This document shows positions 33,243 to 41,827 of a stretch of DNA of 64,000 nucleotides, piece by piece (position 1 is the stretch's first letter; each line of letters begins with the position of its first letter). The notes under the pieces are model-generated. The model had not been told where the DNA came from. It made no database searches and saw only the letters and a program-made list of their open reading frames with translations. Source of the stretch: Bacteroidota bacterium (GTDB lineage Bacteria; Bacteroidota; Bacteroidia; Bacteroidales; Dysgonomonadaceae); NCBI GenBank assembly GCA_023424395.1, contig JAFADY010000007.1:98019-162018 (forward strand), written 5' to 3'. Made by a program: the position numbers and the translations under genes.

Positions 33243-33320
33243 ATGCAATCGTTTGCACTCATTTAAATAGTTAAATAGAGGTTTTTCCTCATGCAATTTT
33301 TTGCATAAAACTTACTTTTG
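33243..33320 (+). promoter_or_regulatory. susC-like promoter with two ATGCAA-N4-TTGCAT palindromes
   Basis: Palindrome 1 at 33243-33258 (ATGCAA, TCGT, TTGCAC; one end mismatch) and palindrome 2 at 33291-33306 (ATGCAA, TTTT, TTGCAT; perfect), centres 48 bp apart. A TACTTTTG -7 element (33313-33320) lies 6 bp after the second. Likely binding sites for the locus regulator; no regulator gene for it is in the window. Confidence 0.6.
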
Positions 33321-33448
33321 TACGAAGAGTGTGTTAATTTTAATAATTGAAAACGAACTTAACCTTTCATTTTTATTGAATTAACATGAGCTGTGAAAAA
33401 ATAGAGAGTGTTAAATTAATTATCAGTTAATCTTATAATGTTAGCAAC

Positions 33449-35959
33449 ATGTATTTAGAATTCAAAAAAAGTATGAACGCATTCCTAATGACAATATTGG
33501 GTGTGCTAATGACGTTTTCGGTGGTTGCACAATCGCCGATGAATGTGCGTGGGACGATAGTTGACACGGATGGAATTCCAATTATTGGAGCCAATGTGTT
33601 GCTTCAGGGTACCACATCGGGGACTATCACGGATATTGACGGTAACTTCGCACTACAAGCTCCGGGTAACGGTGTGCTTGAGATCAGCTACATTGGTTAC
33701 AGGCCGCAAACTGTTTCTATCAACAACCGTACGAATATCAATATCGTATTGGAAGAAGACACCGAATTACTCGATGAAGTAATAGTTATCGGTTACGGAA
33801 CTGTAAGAAAAGACGATGCGACAGGCGCGGTTGTTGCGGTTGACGCCTCTTCGCTCAATAGAGGGTTAGCCACTTCGCCTTCAGACTTATTAGCGGGTAA
33901 AGTTGCCGGGTTGAGTATTGTGTCGGCAGGCGGTGCTCCGGGTTCTGCGGCAAGTATTCGTATCCGTGGCGGTTCGTCAATGTCTGCAAGCAACGATCCG
34001 CTCATCGTAATTGATGGTGTTCCGGTTGATAATGCTACGGGTGTATCGGGGATGACCAATCCGTTGAGCACCATCAACTCAAATGATATTGAAACCTTCA
34101 CTGTTTTGAAAGATGCTTCCGCTACAGCCATTTACGGTTCACGCGCATCGAACGGTGTTATCATCATCACCACAAAAAAAGGACACAGCGGAGACATAAG
34201 ATTATCGTATAACGGAAACGTTTCTGTGAGCACAAAAACCGGACAAGTTGACGTGATGGATGCTGCTACCTTTAGAACTTTTGTAACTGAATCGTTTGGA
34301 GAAGGAAGCGAGCAAGTAAACGCTCTGGGTGAAACAGTAACAAACTGGCAGGACCATATTTTCAGAACCGCTGTAAGCACCGACCATAATTTGAGTGTTT
34401 CGGGCTCTTTGGGTGAAACATTGCCTTATCGTGTTTCTGTTGGCTACACCAACGAAAATGGCATTTTAAAAACCTCTAATTTAGAAAGATATACCGGAAG
34501 TGTGAATCTCACGCCCAATTTTTTGGATGGACAACTCAGAGTACAGTTGAACGCCAAGGGAATGTACAATAAAAACCGATTTGCGGATCAGGGAGCAATT
34601 AACTCGGCAACGCAGTTTGATCCCACAATGCCCATATATTCGGCAACTACCTCTCCTTACGGAAACGGGTATCATATGTCGCTGAAACCCGATGGAACTC
34701 CCATAGATATCGCCTTGGCAAATCCGCTCGCCATTTTGGAGCAAAAGCACGACAACTCAACGGTTATGCGCAGCATAGGGAATCTCCAGCTCGATTATAA
34801 CCTACCTTTCATTGAAGGTTTAAGGGCAAACTTAAACTTGGGATACGATATATCTAAAAGTGAGGGAGATGTAATTATTGAAGATAATTCGCCAATGAGC
34901 TGGACGTGGGGATCGTTTAAAGCCGGATGGGGGGAAAACACGCAATACAGTCAATATAAGAGCAACACGTTATTGGATTTTTACCTCAACTATAACAAAG
35001 AATTAGGCGTGCACCGTTTCGATGCAATGGGCGGATATTCTTGGCAACGCTTTTATAACGAGACTGAAAACGCCTATCCGCATTCTGCAGCAAGAGCCGC
35101 GGAAACAGGCAATCAATTTTACAGAGACGCGAACGATTATAAAAGCGAAAGCTATGTAATTTCGTTCTTCGGACGTTTGAATTACTCCTTACTCGATCGT
35201 TATTTATTGACATTCACATTGAGAAACGACGGCTCATCGCGTTTCAGCCCCGATAATCAATGGGGACTTTTTCCATCGGCTGCTTTTGCGTGGAAAATCA
35301 TCAACGAACCGTTTATGGCTAACAACAATACCTTATCCGATCTTAAACTTCGTTTAGGATACGGTGTTACCGGACAACAAAACCTTGGTAGCGGCGATTA
35401 TCCTTGGATGGGAAGATACAGCTACAGCCAGGCGGGCGCTAACTATTTCTTCGGCAACACAATGGTGCCTTTAATCCGTCCGCTGGCTTACGATGAAAAC
35501 CTGAAATGGGAAGAAACAGCCACATACAATGCGGGTTTGGATTATGGATTCCTGAACAACCGTATTACCGGAGCGTTTGACGTTTATTACCGCAAAACTA
35601 CCGATTTGTTAAATACAGTAGGTATCGCGGCAGGAACAAACTTTAGCAATCAATTGCTTACAAATGTGGGCGAATTGGTTAACAAAGGTGCTGAATTTAC
35701 CATAACCGGACGCCCAATTGTAAGCAAGGATTGGAATTGGAATGTAAGCTACAACGTTACCTATAATCAAAACAGAATCACGAAACTCACCATCAACGAT
35801 GATCCAAGCTATGTGGGTGTTCGCTTTGGAGGAATTGACGGCGGAACAGGCAACAACATTGCTATTCACAGGGTTAATTATCCGGCTGGGTCGTTTTACG
35901 TATACGAGCAAGTATATGATAACGCAGGAAAGCCAATTGAGGGGGTTTTTGTGGATTAG
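33449..35959 (+). CDS. SusC/RagA-type TonB-dependent outer-membrane transporter, N-terminal 836 residues (ends at an in-frame amber codon)
   Basis: Outer-membrane importer for oligosaccharides, working with the SusD-like lipoprotein downstream. After a signal peptide (LMTILGVLMTFSVVAQS) come a carboxypeptidase-regulatory-like domain (VRGTIVDTDGIPIIGANVLLQGTTSGTITDIDGNF), the TonB-box region (LDEVIVIGYGTVRKDD), the plug (LAGKVAGLSIVSAGGAPGSAASIRIRGGSS, SRASNGVIIITTKKG) and most of the beta barrel. Codon 837 is TAG (35957-35959) inside the DxNxDGxIN motif; the same frame continues to 36457. Without readthrough the product would lack the last about 165 residues, including terminal barrel strands, and would probably not fold. 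Mutation, assembly error and readthrough are all possible. Confidence 0.9.
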   Translation: MYLEFKKSMNAFLMTILGVLMTFSVVAQSPMNVRGTIVDTDGIPIIGANVLLQGTTSGTITDIDGNFALQAPGNGVLEISYIGYRPQTVSINNRTNINIVLEEDTELLDEVIVIGYGTVRKDDATGAVVAVDASSLNRGLATSPSDLLAGKVAGLSIVSAGGAPGSAASIRIRGGSSMSASNDPLIVIDGVPVDNATGVSGMTNPLSTINSNDIETFTVLKDASATAIYGSRASNGVIIITTKKGHSGDIRLSYNGNVSVSTKTGQVDVMDAATFRTFVTESFGEGSEQVNALGETVTNWQDHIFRTAVSTDHNLSVSGSLGETLPYRVSVGYTNENGILKTSNLERYTGSVNLTPNFLDGQLRVQLNAKGMYNKNRFADQGAINSATQFDPTMPIYSATTSPYGNGYHMSLKPDGTPIDIALANPLAILEQKHDNSTVMRSIGNLQLDYNLPFIEGLRANLNLGYDISKSEGDVIIEDNSPMSWTWGSFKAGWGENTQYSQYKSNTLLDFYLNYNKELGVHRFDAMGGYSWQRFYNETENAYPHSAARAAETGNQFYRDANDYKSESYVISFFGRLNYSLLDRYLLTFTLRNDGSSRFSPDNQWGLFPSAAFAWKIINEPFMANNNTLSDLKLRLGYGVTGQQNLGSGDYPWMGRYSYSQAGANYFFGNTMVPLIRPLAYDENLKWEETATYNAGLDYGFLNNRITGAFDVYYRKTTDLLNTVGIAAGTNFSNQLLTNVGELVNKGAEFTITGRPIVSKDWNWNVSYNVTYNQNRITKLTINDDPSYVGVRFGGIDGGTGNNIAIHRVNYPAGSFYVYEQVYDNAGKPIEGVFVD

Positions 35960-36457
35960 AACGCAGATGGCGCAATCAATGAAAATGATCTGATACCCTA
36001 CAAAAACTCAGCAGCCGATGTTTTTATGGGATTGTCATCGCAATTATCATACAAAAATTGGGATTTCAACTTCTCTATGCGTGCAAACTTAGGAAACTAC
36101 GCCTATAACAACATTCAATCGAACAGAGAATCTCGTTCCACTACTTACGACCCATCGGGTTGGTTAAAAAACAGAGTAAATAGCGCGCCTTACACCAATT
36201 TCGACGCCGTACATTATCTTTCGAGCTATTACATCCAAAACGCTTCGTTCCTAAAAATGGACAACGTTGCTATTGGTTACAACTTCGATAGCTTGTTGAA
36301 TGAAAATATTGCCGGACGCGTTCATTTCACGGTTCAAAACCCGTTTGTAATTTCTAAGTACTCAGGGTTAGACCCCGAGTTTACCAACAATGGGATAGAC
36401 AGCAACATTTACCCGCACCCGCGTGTGTTTATCCTTGGGCTTAGTTTAAATTTTTAA
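35960..36457 (+). pseudogene. C-terminal remainder of the SusC-like transporter after the amber codon
   Basis: Continues the reading frame of the preceding gene with no frameshift: the codons after TAG read NADGAINENDLIPYKNSAADVFMG and on to the typical SusC end (GLSSQLSYKNWDFNFSMRAN, YIQNASFLKMDNVAIGYNF, YPHPRVFILGLSLNF). An internal ATG at 36026 could only start a fragment of 143 residues without signal peptide. The intact gene would span 33449-36457 and encode about 1,002 residues, a normal SusC length. Confidence 0.85.
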
Positions 36458-36469
36458 TTCTTGAAAAAT

Positions 36470-38095
36470 ATGAAAACAGTAAAATATAAATTTCTACTCA
36501 TCGCGGCAATCGTCTTTATGGTTGCGGGACTTTCTTCCTGTCTTGATGATTTGAATACCATACCTCTCGATAAGGAAGAATTGGTATCGGATGTAGTATT
36601 CGGAGGCGAATTAGGCCCTTACCAAGAACTTTTGGCTAAAATTTATGCCGGAATGGCAATCAGTGGCAACAGTGGTGGCGATGGCGATCCCGACGTGGCA
36701 GGTGTTGACGGCGGAAGCCAAGCATCTTTCCTTAGAGGATTGTGGAACTTACAACAACTCCCAACCGACGAAACGCACTGCGCTTGGAACGATGTGGGCA
36801 TCCCCGATTTAAACCATATTTCGTGGAGTGCAAGCAATGTGTTTATCAAAGGGTTTTATTACCGTCTTTATTATCAGATAAACTTAGCAAACGCCTTGTT
36901 GAGAGAAACAACCAACGAAAATCTTTCGTCGAGAGGCGTAAGCGCCACGGATCAGGCACAAATTAAAACCTATCGCGCCGAAGCACGTTTTTTACGCGCG
37001 CTTTCCTATTATTATTTGCTCGATATGTTTAGAAACGTTCCCTTTGTTGATGAAAACAGCCCGGTAGGCAGTACGCTTCCGCCACAAATTATGGCTGCAG
37101 ATTTATTCAACTACATCGAAAAAGAGTTGATTGAATGCGAAACCGATATGATTCAACCTTTTGTCGGATACGATACTGCAAATTACGGACGTGCACACAA
37201 AGCTGCCAATTGGTCGCTCTTGTCGCGTTTGTATTTGAACGCCGAAATCTATATTGGCACGGCAAAATATACCGAAAGTATTGCCAACAGCAATAAAGTG
37301 CTCGCTTTAAATTACAGTTTGGATCCTGTTTACAGAGACATATTCCGGGCTGATAACCACCAATCGGAAGAAATGATTTTCCCCATTCGTTACGAAGGAG
37401 AAGACACCCAAACCTGGGGTGGAATGACCTTCCTTTTAAGCAGCACGGAACCATCTGATATGCAAGCCGAAATAAATGCGGTTGGAGCCTGGCAAGGAAA
37501 TAGAGCTACCGTTTCCGTCTTAAATACGTTTCAAAGAGAAAACCTGCACACAGATGATGCTCGCTTTTCTATGATTCGTATCGATAAAACGGATAATTAT
37601 AATATTACGGATCCGGCGTTGTTCACCAATAACGGAATACCCATTGTGAAATTTTACAATGTTAACAGCGATGGTACGCTTCCTCCAAGCAATATTGCCT
37701 ATACCGACTTCCCGCTTTTCAGACTAAGCGAAATTTACCTCAATTATGCGGAAGCGGTTAAAAGAGGTGGCACGGGAGGCGACGCCGCAACAGCCTTGCA
37801 ATTGATAAATGATTTGCGCAAGCGCTCATACTCAAACGATAACGCCGCTTTAATTTCTGACGCGCAACTAACATTAGATTTTCTACTGGACGAGAGAGGA
37901 CGTGAATTCTTTTACGAAGCTCACCGCCGTACCGATTTAATTCGTTTCGGCAAATTCACCACGTCATCTTATGTTTGGCAATGGAAAGGAGAAGCCCCAA
38001 CAGGAAGAGCCGTATCCAACAACTTTAACGTGTATCCTATTCCGGCAGACGATATGGGAGCCAATCAAAATCTCACACAAAACCCCGGATATTGA
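36470..38095 (+). CDS. SusD/RagB-family outer-membrane glycan-binding lipoprotein
   Basis: Surface lipoprotein that captures oligosaccharide and closes as a lid over the SusC barrel. 541 aa from the ATG at 36470 (a TTG at 36461 is in frame). Signal LIAAIVFMVAGLSSC with lipobox Cys; then the TPR-like superhelix (RAEARFLRALSYYYLLDMFRNVPFVDE), YAEAVKRGGTGGDAATALQLINDLRKRSY and the C-terminal LDFLLDERGREFFYEAHRRTDLIRFGKF, all hallmark SusD sequences. The gene is 12 bp after the SusC frame and 28 bp before the SusE-like gene. Confidence 0.95.
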   Translation: MKTVKYKFLLIAAIVFMVAGLSSCLDDLNTIPLDKEELVSDVVFGGELGPYQELLAKIYAGMAISGNSGGDGDPDVAGVDGGSQASFLRGLWNLQQLPTDETHCAWNDVGIPDLNHISWSASNVFIKGFYYRLYYQINLANALLRETTNENLSSRGVSATDQAQIKTYRAEARFLRALSYYYLLDMFRNVPFVDENSPVGSTLPPQIMAADLFNYIEKELIECETDMIQPFVGYDTANYGRAHKAANWSLLSRLYLNAEIYIGTAKYTESIANSNKVLALNYSLDPVYRDIFRADNHQSEEMIFPIRYEGEDTQTWGGMTFLLSSTEPSDMQAEINAVGAWQGNRATVSVLNTFQRENLHTDDARFSMIRIDKTDNYNITDPALFTNNGIPIVKFYNVNSDGTLPPSNIAYTDFPLFRLSEIYLNYAEAVKRGGTGGDAATALQLINDLRKRSYSNDNAALISDAQLTLDFLLDERGREFFYEAHRRTDLIRFGKFTTSSYVWQWKGEAPTGRAVSNNFNVYPIPADDMGANQNLTQNPGY

Positions 38096-38123
38096 TTAAC
38101 TACAACATCAAAACAACAAAGTG

Positions 38124-39266
38124 ATGAAAAAAATATATAGTACATTATTAATATTGGCTTGTCTGGGAGTTTTTTGGGCTTGTCAAGAAGATGAAAAGGT
38201 GGTGCTGCAGCAACCCGAAAGTTTCGTGCTTAACACCCCTAAATACGCATCGGGAATTTACGATCTGAAGAATACGGAAACCATAGAATTCACCACATCG
38301 CAACCCGATTATGGATTCACAGCCGCCGCCACTTACGCCGTTGAAGTGTCTCTTACTCCTGACTTTGCAACGCCGGTTGTTTTACCGGGTACATACAATA
38401 CCGCAAAATTCAGCATCAACGCGGCCGATTTAGCGCTTGCCTTGGTGGGAATGCACGGAATTACCGAAGAAAGCGAATATCCTACCGAACCGCATCCTCT
38501 CTACGTTAGGCTTTCTTCCGTTTTGAACGATCAAGGAGTTGGCAAAGTATATTCTAACGTTCTCACGCTTCCACGTGTAAAAGGCTTTTTCGCGCTGGAT
38601 CCAATGGTTATGCCAGAAGCTATGTTTATTATTGGAAATGTAGCGGGCAATTGGGACTGGAATGCCTCCACTCCAATGATTCCTATTCACAGCACTCCCG
38701 GTAAATTCTGGGCTATGCAATATTTGGGACAAAATAACGAAGGTGAAAATGCTCAAATTAAGTTTAACTCAGCGAAAGAATGGAACGGCACAGAATTTGG
38801 ATACGGAAACACAACAATATCCGCAGAGTCTGCACAACTCGCCGGAACATCCGACGAAGGCGGAAATATTGCGATTGGTAACCCGGGCTGGTACATCGTA
38901 GTAGTTACAACCACCATTAATGGCCGCGCTTATGAATATGCCATTGATTTTTATCCGCCAAACGTTTATCTGCAAGGAAACGTAGCAGGTGGAAATTGGG
39001 GAACAACCGACGAACAATATCGATTTACTGTTCCACCACTTTCAGCGGGCGCAAATGCCGCGTTTGTTTCACCGGGATTCTCTCACACGGGGGAAATTCG
39101 CGCAAGCATTCAACTACCCGGACACGAATGGTGGCATACTGAATTCTTGGTTTTCAACAATAAGTTTGTACCACGCGGTGCGGGAGACGATCAGGAACGT
39201 ATTACCGGAAACGCCGGGCAAAAACTTCACATCAACTTTACTACCTACGAAGGTAAAATTGAATAA
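38124..39266 (+). CDS. SusE-like outer-membrane starch-binding lipoprotein
   Basis: 381-aa lipoprotein (signal MKKIYSTLLILACLGVFWAC, start ATG 38124). Residues about 22-150 form the SusE N-terminal Ig-like domain (ESFVLNTPKYASGIYDLKNTETIEFTTSQPDYGF), followed by two SusE/SusF-type carbohydrate-binding modules (MFIIGNVAGNWDWNASTPMIPI with FWAMQYLGQ, and VYLQGNVAGGNWG). Its role is to bind alpha-glucan at the cell surface. The SusE domain strongly suggests that this uptake system recognises starch or maltooligosaccharides. It is followed after 28 bp by a second, longer paralogue. Confidence 0.9.
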   Translation: MKKIYSTLLILACLGVFWACQEDEKVVLQQPESFVLNTPKYASGIYDLKNTETIEFTTSQPDYGFTAAATYAVEVSLTPDFATPVVLPGTYNTAKFSINAADLALALVGMHGITEESEYPTEPHPLYVRLSSVLNDQGVGKVYSNVLTLPRVKGFFALDPMVMPEAMFIIGNVAGNWDWNASTPMIPIHSTPGKFWAMQYLGQNNEGENAQIKFNSAKEWNGTEFGYGNTTISAESAQLAGTSDEGGNIAIGNPGWYIVVVTTTINGRAYEYAIDFYPPNVYLQGNVAGGNWGTTDEQYRFTVPPLSAGANAAFVSPGFSHTGEIRASIQLPGHEWWHTEFLVFNNKFVPRGAGDDQERITGNAGQKLHINFTTYEGKIE

Positions 39267-39294
39267 TGCGATGAAACTTTTAAATTTAAATAAA

Positions 39295-40716
39295 ATGAAA
39301 AAAATATATTTATTTGCAACGCTACTAACATTTCTTGGCTTTGCAGCCTGCGAAGACGTGTACGATCACGTGGCAGCACCACCGCAGTCTTATGAACAAG
39401 AAAGTGAGCAAAGTGTGGATGGATTTACATTTACGCTTGGAGACGATTTGAGTTCAGCAGTTGTATTATCGGAAGAAGATTTAGAGAAATCCGCTGTTTT
39501 TGAAGCCATTAAAACAACCGCAACTCCACAACTGGCCGAAGGCGCCACCGTTAAATTTACAGTGGAAGCGTCAGGTACCGAAGATTTCGCGAATGTTATA
39601 GAACTCTCATCGGTTAGCGCCGAGAATGCTGCAACCGTTACCGCATCTGATTTAAATGAAGCGGTAAAAGCTCTTTACGGTAAAGCGCCCAGCCCACGCC
39701 TAATCTATTTAAGAGCAGTTTATTATATTGTAGACGGATCGTCATCTTCTCAAATGCCAAACCCGGTGGTTTTAGGCCCGGTAACCGTTACGCCAGTTGG
39801 TCCCGTAATTGAAACCGAGTATTATCTGATTGGCGATGTAAATGGTTGGAACATTGAAGATCTCGGTGCTCATAAATTCAGTCACAGCGGCAAAGATGTG
39901 TACGAAGACCCCTATTTCACTATTTTGGTAAATAATTTGCAAGGACATTTCAAAATAGTTCCGAAATCAAGTAAAGATGCTGCTTCGTGGGATGGTGTAT
40001 TAGGCAATCCCGTTGACGGAAATACCGAATTAACCGGAACGCTCGGTGGAGACGGAGCTATGCGCATTACAGAGCCCGGCTGGGTAAAAGTAACGTTGAA
40101 TATGATGGAATATACATACACCATTGAAGTTATAGGAGAAATGAACTTGACGCTGTACGTTCCCGGAGGACATCAGGGATGGACGCCAGCAACCGCTCCA
40201 ACTTTATACAGTAGAAATTTCGATTTCAAGTATGAGGGATATGTTTATTTTGATGGCCCACACGAATTCAAATTCACGTCTCAACCAGACTGGGCAGGAA
40301 CCAATTATGGAGACGGCGGAAACGGAGCGCTTTCCACCGATGGCGGCGCCGGAAACCTTACAATTAGCGAAGTCGGCTATTACAAAATAAACACCGACCT
40401 ATCGGGTAGTCCATTCACTTATCAAATAACAAAAACCGAGTGGGGATTAATCGGTAGCGCCACTACGGGCGGATGGGATAATTCCACACCGATGAATTAT
40501 GACCCTGCCACTAAACGCTGGACGGTAACCACAGCATTAGGAGCCGACGAATTCAAATTCCGTGCTAACAATGGATGGGATATTAATTTAGGCGGTACTT
40601 TAAACAACCTGAATTATGGTGGCGATAATATTAAAATAGCAGAAGCAGGTACCTATCTTGTAACGCTTGATTTATCAGACCCAACCGCGTACAAAGCTAC
40701 AATTGTAAAACAGTAA
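39295..40716 (+). CDS. SusE/SusF-like multi-module starch-binding lipoprotein
   Basis: 473 aa from the ATG at 39295; the in-frame ATG at 39271 is also possible, and the frame is open further upstream only inside the previous gene. Signal KKIYLFATLLTFLGFAAC with lipobox. N-terminal SusE-type domain (FTFTLGDDLSSAVVLSEEDLEKSAVF), then three carbohydrate-binding modules, recognisable by YYLIGDVNGWNIEDL, LYVPGGHQGWTPATAPTLY and WGLIGSATTGGWDNSTPMNYD, each followed by a GYYKI/GTYLV-type strand. The number of modules corresponds to SusF rather than SusE. It probably binds starch at the surface without catalysis. A terminator hairpin follows. Confidence 0.88.
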   Translation: MKKIYLFATLLTFLGFAACEDVYDHVAAPPQSYEQESEQSVDGFTFTLGDDLSSAVVLSEEDLEKSAVFEAIKTTATPQLAEGATVKFTVEASGTEDFANVIELSSVSAENAATVTASDLNEAVKALYGKAPSPRLIYLRAVYYIVDGSSSSQMPNPVVLGPVTVTPVGPVIETEYYLIGDVNGWNIEDLGAHKFSHSGKDVYEDPYFTILVNNLQGHFKIVPKSSKDAASWDGVLGNPVDGNTELTGTLGGDGAMRITEPGWVKVTLNMMEYTYTIEVIGEMNLTLYVPGGHQGWTPATAPTLYSRNFDFKYEGYVYFDGPHEFKFTSQPDWAGTNYGDGGNGALSTDGGAGNLTISEVGYYKINTDLSGSPFTYQITKTEWGLIGSATTGGWDNSTPMNYDPATKRWTVTTALGADEFKFRANNGWDINLGGTLNNLNYGGDNIKIAEAGTYLVTLDLSDPTAYKATIVKQ

Positions 40717-40732
40717 TCATTATTAATTCAAT

Positions 40733-40762
40733 AAAAGCGCGGCCCTAAAACCGCGCTTTTTT
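40733..40762 (+). terminator. Terminator between the SusF-like and GH53 genes
   Basis: Arms AAAAGCGCGG (40733-40742) and CCGCGCTTTT (40751-40760) with an 8-nt loop and a run of six T residues. It splits the locus into transport and enzyme parts and probably reduces expression of the latter from the susC promoter. Confidence 0.8.
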
Positions 40763-40773
40763 ACCCTTTTACA

Positions 40774-41811
40774 ATGAAAAAAATCCAATATCTACTTCTC
40801 TCATTCTTTGTCGTATTTGGCTGTACTGAACCGCAAACGGTTACAGAAGAAACAGCGAACAGCAATTTTGCCAAAGGAGCCGATATTAGCTGGATGCCAC
40901 AGATGGAAGCATCGGGATACACGTTTTACAACGTAAATGGGCAAGAAGAAGATTGTTTTAAAATTCTGAAAGATCACGGCATTAATTCCATTCGGTTGAG
41001 AACGTGGGTTGACCCATCCAATCATCCGCAGAACGGGCATTGCAGTAAAGAAGAAACCATCGCAATGGCAAAGCGTGCAAAAGAATGGGGTATGCGAGTA
41101 ATGATAAATTTTCATTACAGCGATAGTTGGGCCGATCCCGGCAAACAACACAAACCCAAAGCTTGGGAGAAATTGGATTTTAACCAACTAAAAAAAACGC
41201 TGTACAATTATACGTTTGATGTGATAAAAGGAGTAACAGATGCAGGTGTTCATCCCGAATGGGTGCAAATCGGAAATGAGATTCCAAGTGGATTTTTATA
41301 TCCCGAAGGACACATCGATAATTGGACGCAACTTGTGGAATTATTGAATAAAGGCTATGAGGCCGTGAAAGCGGCAAGTACTGATTCGAAAGTAATATTG
41401 CACGTAGATCAGGGAAATAACAACGAGCGATTTCGTTGGTGGTTTGACAACGCCACTAAATACGGCGCAAAATACGATATAATTGGTATGTCTTACTATC
41501 CATACTGGTTGGAAGGCAAACCCGACTATACCGAAAACATTGGTGATTTGGGCGACAACCTAAAAGATATGGCTTTCCGCTATGGAAAAGATGTAATGGT
41601 GGTGGAAGTAGGAGGCGAAGACCACAAAGCGGAAAACACGTACAATATGCTTCGAGCAGTAATTACAAAAGTAAAAGACGTTCCGTCCAATAAAGGTGTA
41701 GGTGTGTTCTATTGGGAACCCCAAGGTGCACGCTCCTGGAGCAAATATGCACTCAGCGCCTGGGGAGACAACGGCAAACCCACAAAAGCCTTACAGGCAT
41801 TCAACGATTAA
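40774..41811 (+). CDS. GH53 arabinogalactan endo-beta-1,4-galactanase
   Basis: 345-aa glycoside hydrolase of family 53, predicted surface lipoprotein (LLLSFFVVFGC, Cys17). Starts FAKGADISWMPQMEASGYTFYN and continues SIRLRTWVDPSN, HYSDSWADPGKQ, PEWVQIGNEI with acid/base Glu169, and VMVVEVGGED with nucleophile Glu278, ending GVFYWEPQGA. All are GH53 signatures; known members cut beta-1,4-galactan side chains of pectin. Its presence next to SusE/SusF-like starch-binding proteins and GH13 enzymes is unexpected. It lies 12 bp after a terminator and 17 bp before the first GH13 gene. Confidence 0.92.
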   Translation: MKKIQYLLLSFFVVFGCTEPQTVTEETANSNFAKGADISWMPQMEASGYTFYNVNGQEEDCFKILKDHGINSIRLRTWVDPSNHPQNGHCSKEETIAMAKRAKEWGMRVMINFHYSDSWADPGKQHKPKAWEKLDFNQLKKTLYNYTFDVIKGVTDAGVHPEWVQIGNEIPSGFLYPEGHIDNWTQLVELLNKGYEAVKAASTDSKVILHVDQGNNNERFRWWFDNATKYGAKYDIIGMSYYPYWLEGKPDYTENIGDLGDNLKDMAFRYGKDVMVVEVGGEDHKAENTYNMLRAVITKVKDVPSNKGVGVFYWEPQGARSWSKYALSAWGDNGKPTKALQAFND

Positions 41812-41827
41812 AAACAGATAAATCTCA

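Noticed and set aside
35957..35959. TAG in susC as evidence of an alternative genetic code
   Set aside because: TAG is the natural stop of murG, the second GH13 gene and the CinA-like gene, where readthrough would extend well-defined family C-termini.
38989..39294. Longer N-terminus for the SusF-like protein
   Set aside because: The upward extension lies in the wrong frame of the SusE-like gene and would bury a clear lipoprotein signal peptide.
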